Below, one piece after another: positions 1 to 4,752 of a stretch of 11,390 nt of DNA (position 1 is the first letter of the stretch; each line of letters opens with the position of its first letter). A program made the translations under genes and the position numbers. Under the pieces are notes generated by a model that saw only the letters and a list, made by a program, of their open reading frames with translations, had not been told where the DNA came from and did no database searches. The DNA is taken from assembly GCA_020427865.1 (NCBI GenBank), contig JAGQNX010000004.1:1-11390 (forward strand), written 5' to 3'. The stretch comes from a candidate division WWE3 bacterium. Its GTDB lineage: Bacteria; Patescibacteriota; WWE3; UBA101185; UBA10185.

Positions 1-735
1 GATATGAGTGAGTATATGGAAAAACATTCAGTAAGCAAAATGATAGGGGCACCTCCAGGATATATTGGATACGATAAAGGAGGACAACTAACTGATATTG
101 TAAGACGCAAGCCATTTTCTATTATTTTGCTGGATGAAGTAGAAAAAGCACACCCAGATGTATTTAATACCTTGTTACAGATTATGGAAGATGGAAGGCT
201 AACAGATAGTAAAGGGCGTAAAGTGGATTTTAAAAACACTATTATTATTATGACATCTAACATTGGGTCCGAAGAACTACGAAGAGCTACAATAGGCTTT
301 AATAGCGCGAATAAAAAGATAAATCAAGAAGATTCCGAGATTAAATCAAAAGTAATGAAGGCACTAAAAGATACTTTTAAACCAGAATTTTTAAACCGAA
401 TCGATGAAATAGTATTATTTAAGGCTCTAGGCATTGACGATATTAAGCAAATAGTAGATAAAGAGCTTGCAAAGACACAGCTTCGTTTAAACGAATATAT
501 GATTTCACTAGACGTAACGCCAAAAGCTAAAGAATATTTGGCTGAGAACGGATATAGCGAAGAATATGGAGCACGACCTGTAAAAAGACTTATTCAAAAA
601 GAAATAGAAAATGTAATATCGCAAATGATAATAGAATCCACTGTTGCAGAAGGAGATACAGTTAAAATAGGGATTACAAAAGGTGCGTTAGATATTGTAG
701 TAGACAGCAAAATTGCATCAAAAGTTGGCAGTTAA
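1..735 (+). CDS. clpC: ATP-dependent Clp protease ATP-binding subunit ClpC, C-terminal part (5' end outside window)
   Basis: The reading frame is open from base 1 (GAT, then ATG at 4), so this is the 3' part of a longer gene. The visible 244 residues are the second AAA+ module of a class I Hsp100 unfoldase, which threads substrates into the ClpP protease. Counting from the Met at base 4: the substrate pore loop GYIGYDKGG (about 19-27), Walker B IILLDE (40-45), sensor 1 TSN (84-86), arginine finger in FLNRID (Arg132) and sensor 2 GARPVKR (189-195). An IGFNS segment at 97-101 lies where ClpC carries its ClpP-docking loop; ClpB disaggregases lack that loop, which favours ClpC. The Walker A motif and N domain are outside the window. 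No terminator hairpin follows; rplS starts 60 bases downstream on the same strand. The family call is firm, ClpC over ClpE or ClpB is likely. Confidence 0.93.
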   Translation, partial: DMSEYMEKHSVSKMIGAPPGYIGYDKGGQLTDIVRRKPFSIILLDEVEKAHPDVFNTLLQIMEDGRLTDSKGRKVDFKNTIIIMTSNIGSEELRRATIGFNSANKKINQEDSEIKSKVMKALKDTFKPEFLNRIDEIVLFKALGIDDIKQIVDKELAKTQLRLNEYMISLDVTPKAKEYLAENGYSEEYGARPVKRLIQKEIENVISQMIIESTVAEGDTVKIGITKGALDIVVDSKIASKVGS

Positions 736-748
736 TACTGATTAACTA

Positions 749-775
749 TTGATTATATCAACTAAATTTGATAAT
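749..775 (+). promoter_or_regulatory. Possible promoter of rplS
   Basis: TTGATT (749-754) and GATAAT (770-775) resemble -35 and -10 boxes but are only 15 nt apart, which is short. They lie in the clpC-rplS gap and would give a leader of about 14-15 nt. The ribosome binding site of rplS is AGGT at 787-790, six bases before the ATG. Readthrough from clpC is equally possible. Confidence 0.25.
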
Positions 776-795
776 CTCATTCCGTTAGGTTTTAT

Positions 796-1155
796 ATGGA
801 AGAACAAACAGTACAAGATCAAGAAAATAATGTAAACACACCTGTAGCATCTGTTACAGAATTTGGTGTTGGTGATACCGTTAGAATTCACTACAGAATA
901 ACAGAAGGTAACAAAACAAGAGTACAGCCTTATGAAGGTATTGTCATAAGTAAAAAAGGGGAAGGCGTATCCAAAACATTTACTGTACGTAGAATTGGAG
1001 CTAACAATATAGGTGTCGAAAGAATTTTCCCTGTATTTTCACCACACATAGAAGCCTTAGACGTTATCAAGAGAGGTGACGTAAGAAGAGCAAAACTTTA
1101 CTACTTAAGAGATAAAGTAGGAAGAGCTGCAATGAGAGTAAAAGAAGCCAAATAA
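796..1155 (+). CDS. rplS: 50S ribosomal protein L19
   Basis: This encodes large-subunit protein L19, which sits at the interface of the ribosomal subunits. The 119 residues match the family's usual length. A 20-residue Gln/Asn/Val-rich extension comes first. The SH3-like core follows: FGVGDTVRIHYRI (23-35), EGIVISKKGEG (48-58), FTVRRI (62-67), GVERIFPVFSPHIE (73-86) and the highly conserved RRAKLYYLRDKVGRAA (97-112). The start ATG is preceded by AGG at 787-789 with a 6-base gap, one of the few recognisable Shine-Dalgarno sites in the window. The gene ends in TAA at 1153-1155, directly against the stop of convergent mscL, so no base separates the two. Expected to be strongly expressed. The identification is near certain. 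Confidence 0.97.
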   Translation: MEEQTVQDQENNVNTPVASVTEFGVGDTVRIHYRITEGNKTRVQPYEGIVISKKGEGVSKTFTVRRIGANNIGVERIFPVFSPHIEALDVIKRGDVRRAKLYYLRDKVGRAAMRVKEAK

Positions 1156-1455
1156 CTAGCTTTTTTTATCTAATTTATCAAATCCCAAACCACGAAAAAT
1201 ATAATATACTACAGCAGCAACTATTACAAAATCTACTAATACAGATACAAAATGGCCATAGGATATAACAGAATTACCTAGTACTAATACCATATTACTT
1301 AGGTTTCCTACCTTGCCAAGTAGAATCCCTACAAGAGGATTAATAATATCTTCTACTAAAGCGGTAACTACTTTTGACACAGAACCACCTAAAATAAAAC
1401 CTACTGCTAGACCTACTACACCCTGCTCTCTTATAAATTCTATAAATTTTTTCAT
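1156..1455 (-). CDS. mscL: Large-conductance mechanosensitive channel MscL, short form
   Basis: This encodes a small inner-membrane channel that opens under membrane tension to release solutes on osmotic downshock. The 99 residues show the MscL plan: an amphipathic N-terminal helix (KKFIEFIREQ), the pore-lining TM1 at about 12-44 with GLAVGFILGGSVSKVV and the EDIINPLVG signature, a short periplasmic loop, the conserved YGHF (66-69) and TM2 at about 69-89 (VDFVIVAAVVYYIF). The protein stops at residue 99 after a DKLDKK stretch, so the C-terminal cytoplasmic helix bundle of longer homologues (about 136 residues in E. coli) is nearly absent. AGGG at 1463-1466 is a plausible ribosome binding site 7 bases before the ATG. 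The gene converges on rplS and the stop codons touch. Confidence 0.87.
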   Translation of the reverse strand: MKKFIEFIREQGVVGLAVGFILGGSVSKVVTALVEDIINPLVGILLGKVGNLSNMVLVLGNSVISYGHFVSVLVDFVIVAAVVYYIFRGLGFDKLDKKS

Positions 1456-1492
1456 ATATTTACCCTAACATAGATGGGTTAGTTGTAAAGTA

Positions 1493-2410
1493 TTAATGGT
1501 GTTTAGATTCCCAGTTACTAGCTAAATTAAATTTATGTTTGTAGCTTTTAAGATTAAGCTTATGTTTGGAATGATGACCTTGAATACGTTTAGCCCCATG
1601 ATTTGACTTATCATGATCTTTTTTATGTTCCAAATCTTTACATTCACGTTCGTCATCCTCAGCAGAATCACCGTTATTTTCATCATTCTCAGGGTCATCC
1701 TCATCCTCACAATCATCGGGGCGTTCAGTACAACTAGTGTCATCGCCGTTGCCACCAGTTCCATCATTAGGAGTTTCATAAATGGTGCCGGATAGATCAA
1801 AATAATCAAATTTACCGCCACCATTTCCACTGTTTAAACCTGTATAACCAAAAGCAGATGAAGCAGTTAAGATATGCGTAGCTACAAATACATCATCAAC
1901 ATACACATTAACGCTTTTTGAAGAAGCATCCGCTTCTACACGCACTTTGTGAACCACATTTCTAGCACAGTTGTGAACAGTAGTACTCAAACTAGTGATG
2001 CCTTCAACTGTTTCGAGCACCCAAACATCATTATCAGCAGCAGTTGGATAACAATAAATATCAACCCAATTATTTGCATCCTGATACCAAAAGGTAATTC
2101 CGTTATATCCAGCTATAGGATTATGTAAAAAAGAAGTTTCAACTACTTGTGATGTGTACATATTTGCTTTGTAAACCGTTTTAAAATGATCACCAGATGC
2201 ATCTTGCACTAAATACCCACCAGTGGGATGCCAGTTTCCTAGAGTTGATCCAGTGGTTGAAGGCACGGCTTCCCATACACTTGTGTCATAAACATCAAAG
2301 TTGTCGTGATAAATCTCTGTAGCGGCATGAGTGCTTTTTGGAGTTAACAGAAAACAAAAAAATAGGAACAAAGCTGTAATGCAAGCATTAAGTTTTTTTG
2401 GATAATTCAT
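1493..2410 (-). CDS. Secreted concanavalin-like beta-sandwich protein with acidic and Lys/His-rich tail
   Basis: A Sec signal peptide is clear: a basic start (MNYPKK), a hydrophobic core ITALFLFFCFLL, and a cleavage site near STHA-A (residues 29/30). Residues about 31-208 look like one LamG / concanavalin A-type beta-sandwich: aromatic-rich strands with W46, W60, FWYQDANNW (107-115) and a closing FDYFDLSG (201-208). Such domains often bind or cleave carbohydrate, but no catalytic residues are recognisable. A Gly/Asp linker (212-225) leads to an acidic stretch (about 224-259, mostly Asp/Glu), then a Lys/His-rich basic tail (260-305) with two 9-residue repeats, KHKLNLKSY and KHKFNLASN. The mature protein has five Cys (120, 148, 227, 234, 257). 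No sorting motif or C-terminal membrane anchor is visible. I cannot give a specific function; a cell-surface or matrix adhesin is an inference. No Shine-Dalgarno site precedes the ATG; the promoter predicts a leaderless mRNA. Confidence 0.75.
   Translation of the reverse strand: MNYPKKLNACITALFLFFCFLLTPKSTHAATEIYHDNFDVYDTSVWEAVPSTTGSTLGNWHPTGGYLVQDASGDHFKTVYKANMYTSQVVETSFLHNPIAGYNGITFWYQDANNWVDIYCYPTAADNDVWVLETVEGITSLSTTVHNCARNVVHKVRVEADASSKSVNVYVDDVFVATHILTASSAFGYTGLNSGNGGGKFDYFDLSGTIYETPNDGTGGNGDDTSCTERPDDCEDEDDPENDENNGDSAEDDERECKDLEHKKDHDKSNHGAKRIQGHHSKHKLNLKSYKHKFNLASNWESKHH
1514..1567 (-). repeat. Tandem 27-bp coding repeat in tail of the secreted protein
   Basis: Two adjacent 27-base units (1541-1567 and 1514-1540) encode KHKLNLKSY and KHKFNLASN. 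They suggest a recent in-frame duplication of a Lys/His-rich unit near the C-terminus. Confidence 0.6.
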
Positions 2411-2417
2411 AATTAAT

Positions 2418-2447
2418 ATTATGTTTCGTTAATTGGTATGCTGTCAA
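2418..2447 (-). promoter_or_regulatory. Sigma-70-type promoter of the secreted protein gene, predicted leaderless
   Basis: On the minus strand a consensus TTGACA (2447-2442) is followed after 18 nt by CATAAT (2423-2418). The -10 box ends only 7 nt before the ATG at 2410, so transcription should begin at or next to the start codon. No purine-rich ribosome binding site lies between. Confidence 0.7.
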
Positions 2448-2609
2448 ATGAGTAAGAATTACAAACAACACGTTGCAATTGCGGGCGTAAAACCAACATC
2501 TTTAAGTCTTTGTAAAAGAATAAGCACTTATAAGACACCTGCGATTAAACATAAATCTTGGTTGAGTAGTATAAAAAAATCAGAAATTCGCGAGTATAGT
2601 TGCCTATAG
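2448..2609 (+). CDS. Doubtful small ORF, 53 residues, basic
   Basis: An ATG at 2448 opens 53 codons ending in TAG (2607-2609). The peptide is Lys/Ser-rich (about 9 Lys, 3 Arg) with two Cys and no membrane segment or known motif. No good Shine-Dalgarno site precedes it; a weak TATGCT at 2437-2442 could be a -10 box. Its first bases overlap the -35 box of the divergent secreted-protein gene. It fills most of the 2411-2640 gap, where nothing else gene-like is seen. I do not recognise it and it may be a chance ORF in AT-rich DNA. Confidence 0.2.
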   Translation: MSKNYKQHVAIAGVKPTSLSLCKRISTYKTPAIKHKSWLSSIKKSEIREYSCL

Positions 2610-2640
2610 ATATGACCACTATTTTTGGGCAAATTGAAAT

Positions 2641-2715
2641 TGGTGAGGGAGGCGGGGATTGAACCCGCGACACCCTGGTTAAAAGCCAGGTGCTCTACCA
2701 CTGAGCTACTCCCCC
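2641..2715 (-). tRNA. tRNA-Lys (anticodon UUU), CCA encoded
   Basis: The minus strand folds as a full cloverleaf. The acceptor GGGGGAG (2715-2709) pairs with CTCCCTC (2651-2645) with one G-U pair. The D stem is GCTC/GAGC around an AGTGGTA loop. The anticodon stem CCTGG/CCAGG holds the loop CTTTTAA, giving anticodon TTT. The T arm is GCGGG-TTCAATC-CCCGC. Discriminator A is followed by CCA in the DNA (2643-2641), so the 3' end is genome-encoded. A TATAAT 30 bases upstream suggests its own promoter. No strong terminator follows; a small TATAG-GCAA-CTATA hairpin (2608-2595) lies about 30 bases beyond the 3' end. Confidence 0.97.
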
Positions 2716-2734
2716 ATAAATGGGTAGTGTCGAG

Positions 2735-2761
2735 TACAAAAGAGATTATACAAAAGAGATT
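2735..2761 (-). promoter_or_regulatory. tRNA-Lys promoter -10 within a 13-bp direct repeat
   Basis: A perfect TATAAT (2750-2745, minus strand) would start transcription about 22-23 nt before the tRNA. It is created at the junction of two copies of AATCTCTTTTGTA (2761-2749 and 2747-2735), separated by one base. No good -35 box is seen at 16-18 nt (GGCGTT is the nearest). Confidence 0.5.
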
Positions 2762-2782
2762 GCAATAACGCCAGAACTAGCT

Positions 2783-3826
2783 CTAATTAAGATATTTTGA
2801 CTCAAATACTCCATTACGCATTAGTGTTTGAATTTCACCATTAACCTCAAATGTAATAGTTACATCTTTAGCTATTATATCAATATGAGATTCGCTATCC
2901 CATGTTTGACCTGTTTCGTGAGGATAAGGATGACCAAACGCAATGTGACTTCCTGGAAACTTTTCATCTTGCAATAAATTACCCACAAAACCTGTTAAAC
3001 CTACAAGTGTACCTATACCAAATTCCCCAAGCCTTTTGCCGTTTTCGTATTCAGAAATATAATCAGTAAATTCTTGCACTAAATCTTGATAAAAAGCAGG
3101 AGCAGCAGAATCAACAGATACATTAGTTATGTAACCATCCACAATAACTACAGTTAAGGGGTGTTCTAATACACCAACTTTTGACGCAAAATGATCTCCT
3201 AATACCCAAGCCACATAAGTACCATTAGAAGTAACAGGAGAAGTATAAACTTCGCCAGAGGGTAAGTTGTGCATATGACCATATGGGATTTTTCCATCGT
3301 CTAATACCCATTTTAAGTTTGTAGGGTCAAAATGGGTCACTAAATTAGTTCCATAAGGGCACGTAACAGTTATTTTAGTGGCATCTTTTACAGCAGACGC
3401 AACATTGTGAGTTACTTTATATATTTGATCATAGTCCTGATTTAGACCATCTTCCATGAGTGCTGTTGTAATACCAATCATGTGTGCGTGCTTACAATTT
3501 AATTCACGCATGAGCATTCTTGTAAGTGGACGTCTAAATGTGGGAAGTTCACCTTCTTTTCCGTCCGCAGCATAAATCGAAACTGTAGGGGCAAAATTTT
3601 TAATAGCAGCAACTAGCTGCTGGGGAAGCTCTTTTGCGGGACGAGATACAAAATCTTCAATAGTAAAATAGGCAAGCTCTACACTAAGTTTTTCTACTTC
3701 AAGTTTAAGAGCATCCCCAATATGTTTAGACTCAAGGTCTGTAATAATAACAACACGATCTGTGGGACTAACTTCTAAACATTTGTTTATAGCGTTAAAC
3801 GCTCCTTGTTGTAGTTTTGATTGCAT
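2783..3826 (-). CDS. M29-family metallo-aminopeptidase (aminopeptidase T/S-like)
   Basis: This is a cytosolic, two-metal exopeptidase of the AmpS/AmpT type that removes N-terminal residues from peptides. I start it at the ATG at 3826 (347 residues). An in-frame ATG at 3874 gives 363, but that would overlap the divergent amidotransferase start by 14 bases, while the 3826 start sits 6 nt after a TTGCTT-17 nt-TACAAT promoter. Numbered from the longer start, the expected metal ligands are all present: Glu208 (LPSGEVYTSP), Glu284 (LGEFGIGT), His310 (SHIAFG), Tyr317 (HPYP), and His330 with Asp332 (ESHIDII). The N-terminal half (about 35-175) is a Rossmann-like domain typical of the family. Family members are often poorly characterised, so substrate preference cannot be given. 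It would serve peptide salvage, fitting a cell with few biosynthetic routes (inference). Confidence 0.8.
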   Translation of the reverse strand: MQSKLQQGAFNAINKCLEVSPTDRVVIITDLESKHIGDALKLEVEKLSVELAYFTIEDFVSRPAKELPQQLVAAIKNFAPTVSIYAADGKEGELPTFRRPLTRMLMRELNCKHAHMIGITTALMEDGLNQDYDQIYKVTHNVASAVKDATKITVTCPYGTNLVTHFDPTNLKWVLDDGKIPYGHMHNLPSGEVYTSPVTSNGTYVAWVLGDHFASKVGVLEHPLTVVIVDGYITNVSVDSAAPAFYQDLVQEFTDYISEYENGKRLGEFGIGTLVGLTGFVGNLLQDEKFPGSHIAFGHPYPHETGQTWDSESHIDIIAKDVTITFEVNGEIQTLMRNGVFESKYLN

Positions 3827-3832
3827 AAAGGC

Positions 3833-3861
3833 ATTGTAACTTTGTGATATTATTGAAGCAA
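3833..3861 (-). promoter_or_regulatory. Promoter of the M29 peptidase, predicted leaderless
   Basis: Minus strand: TTGCTT (3861-3856), a 17-nt spacer, TACAAT (3838-3833), then 6 nt to the ATG at 3826. The -35 box includes the first base of the divergent amidotransferase gene. Confidence 0.55.
3848..3853 (+). promoter_or_regulatory. -10 box of the glutamine amidotransferase gene, predicted leaderless
   Basis: TATTAT ends 7 nt before the ATG at 3861, with no Shine-Dalgarno site between. A convincing -35 box is missing (TTGCAT at 3821-3826 is 21 nt away). It lies inside the spacer of the opposing promoter. Confidence 0.4.
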
Positions 3862-4580
3862 TGGGAAAACGCATTTTACTAGTACAATTTAGAACCGATG
3901 TATCTTTAGCACATGAAGTTGAATGCGTATGCAGTAAGCTAGAAACTAAAGATGTTATAACCTTAAATCCATTTGTGGACGAAATCCCTCAAAATATTCA
4001 AACAGTTTTGCAAGACGTAGGGCTAGTTATTTTAGGTGGATCGGGGCAGTTTGATATTTCTAAACAAGAGGAGCATGTTTTAACTGCTTTAAATAAAGTA
4101 AAACCCCTAATCGAATATATTTTAGTAAATGATATTCCTACTCTTGCAATATGTTTTGGGTTTCAACTTGTAGCTTATGTAGCAGGAGCAAGTGTAGAAG
4201 CAAAACCGCAAAACAGTGAAAACGGCAGTGTAGAAGTGTTTTTAACTAAAGAAGGTAAAGAGGACAAAATATTTAGTAACTTTCCAGATAGTTTTTTTAT
4301 AAATGCAGGGCATAAAGATAGTGTGCATAACCTACCAAGCACCTTTACTGTGTTGGCAACAAACGATACCTGTCAAAATCAAGCATATAGGCACAAAAAT
4401 AATGTGTATGGAATTCAAAATCATCCTGAACTTACAAAAGAAGATGTATTGCACAGATACAGTTTATATCCAGAATATAGGAAGGGTAAAAATATAGACG
4501 CGATGTCCAAGTTAATAACACCTACACCACAAGCAAGTAAGATATTTAAGTATTTTGAACAAGTTTACTTGACTAATTAA
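3861..4580 (+). CDS. Class I glutamine amidotransferase (GMP synthase GATase-like), stand-alone
   Basis: This is a free-standing triad-type glutaminase domain that releases ammonia from glutamine for a partner or acts on a gamma-glutamyl substrate. It has 239 residues. The order of motifs is VILGGSGQFD (56-65, oxyanion region), the nucleophile elbow AICFGFQ (96-102, Cys98), AGHKDSV (149-155) and the His/Glu pair IQNHPE (185-190, His188 and Glu190), so the catalytic triad is complete. The layout resembles the GATase half of GuaA, but the ATP-pyrophosphatase and dimerisation domains are absent and no synthetase partner lies in the window, so the substrate is unknown. A role as gamma-glutamyl hydrolase or peptidase is possible. 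It diverges from an M29 peptidase gene. Its last codons contain the -35 box of the following leader-peptide promoter, and the terminator at 4706-4730 could also end its transcript. Confidence 0.82.
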   Translation: MGKRILLVQFRTDVSLAHEVECVCSKLETKDVITLNPFVDEIPQNIQTVLQDVGLVILGGSGQFDISKQEEHVLTALNKVKPLIEYILVNDIPTLAICFGFQLVAYVAGASVEAKPQNSENGSVEVFLTKEGKEDKIFSNFPDSFFINAGHKDSVHNLPSTFTVLATNDTCQNQAYRHKNNVYGIQNHPELTKEDVLHRYSLYPEYRKGKNIDAMSKLITPTPQASKIFKYFEQVYLTN

Positions 4581-4597
4581 AATCCAAACTCTAAAAT
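4569..4597 (+). promoter_or_regulatory. Promoter of the Phe/Tyr leader peptide, predicted leaderless
   Basis: TTGACT (4569-4574), a 17-nt spacer and TAAAAT (4592-4597). Seven bases separate the -10 box from the leader ATG at 4605, so the transcript should begin at the start codon. The -35 box lies in the end of the amidotransferase gene. Confidence 0.72.
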
Positions 4598-4604
4598 TTG
4601 CAAC

Positions 4605-4679
4605 ATGACCAATAACTGGCAAAACACATTTAGCTTTTTTTATTTTAGCAACTCCGTATGCAAGGGAGGTGTTTTGTAA
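4605..4679 (+). CDS. Leader peptide of a Phe/Tyr attenuator (24 residues)
   Basis: A 24-codon ORF starts at ATG 4605 and stops at TAA 4677-4679. Residues 9-14 read FSFFYF: four TTT Phe codons and one TAT Tyr codon in six, with one Trp (TGG) at residue 5. This is the hallmark of an attenuator leader such as E. coli pheL, where ribosome stalling at Phe codons reports scarce charged tRNA-Phe. The gene downstream makes phenylpyruvate and the Tyr precursor, so codon content and target agree. The last codons (Lys-Gly-Gly-Val-Leu) contain the GGGAGG used in RNA folding. There is no ribosome binding site, only the promoter just upstream. Too short for sequence-family evidence; the call rests on codons, position and RNA structure. 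Confidence 0.78.
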   Translation: MTNNWQNTFSFFYFSNSVCKGGVL

Positions 4680-4730
4680 CCTAACAATTGGTAACAAAGA
4701 CTAGAGCCTCCTTAACCGGAGGCTTTTTTT
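4652..4730 (+). promoter_or_regulatory. Transcription attenuator with alternative hairpins
   Basis: Four segments can pair in turn. Segment 1 is CTCC (4652-4655), segment 2 AGGGAGGT (4663-4670), segment 3 GCCTCCTT (4706-4713), segment 4 GGAGGC (4718-4723). Pairing 1:2 is only 4 bp. Pairing 2:3 is 8 bp (five Watson-Crick G-C/A-T in the core, one A-T, two G-U) and would block the terminator 3:4. Between 2 and 3 an extra hairpin, TTTGTAACC (4673-4681) with GGTAACAAA (4690-4698), one A-A mismatch, brings them together. A ribosome stalled on the Phe/Tyr codons would cover segment 1 and free segment 2; one reaching the stop at 4677 would cover segment 2 and allow termination. The geometry matches the trp/phe attenuation model; function is inferred. 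Confidence 0.75.
4706..4730 (+). terminator. Intrinsic terminator (attenuator terminator) before tyrA-pheA
   Basis: Stem GCCTCC (4706-4711) / GGAGGC (4718-4723), loop TTAACC, followed by seven T (4724-4730). It lies 22 bases before the structural gene on the same strand. Confidence 0.92.
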
Positions 4731-4752
4731 ATGGATAAATTTAAGAAAAAAT

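Noticed and set aside
1463..1487. Hairpin CTAAC/GTTAG between mscL and the secreted protein gene as a terminator
   Set aside because: The stem is only 5 weak pairs with no T-run on either strand.
1522..1830. Met/Ile-rich frames on both strands within the secreted protein gene (minus 1522-1830, plus 1613-1795)
   Set aside because: They arise from repeated Asp/Glu codons (GAT, GAC, GAA) read in other frames; composition is artificial and no start signals exist.
3827..3874. Sixteen extra N-terminal codons of the M29 peptidase from the ATG at 3874
   Set aside because: They overlap the start of the divergent amidotransferase, do not resemble the family N-terminus, and the ATG at 3826 has a well-placed promoter. 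Kept only as an alternative start.
4512..4697. Minus-strand 61-codon ORF across the leader region
   Set aside because: It is antisense to the amidotransferase end and the leader, has no family resemblance, and is explained as a shadow frame.
4581..4752. T-box or other riboswitch before tyrA-pheA
   Set aside because: The conserved T-box sequence is absent and AGGGAGGT is explained by attenuator pairing. The leader ORF with Phe/Tyr codons accounts for the region better.
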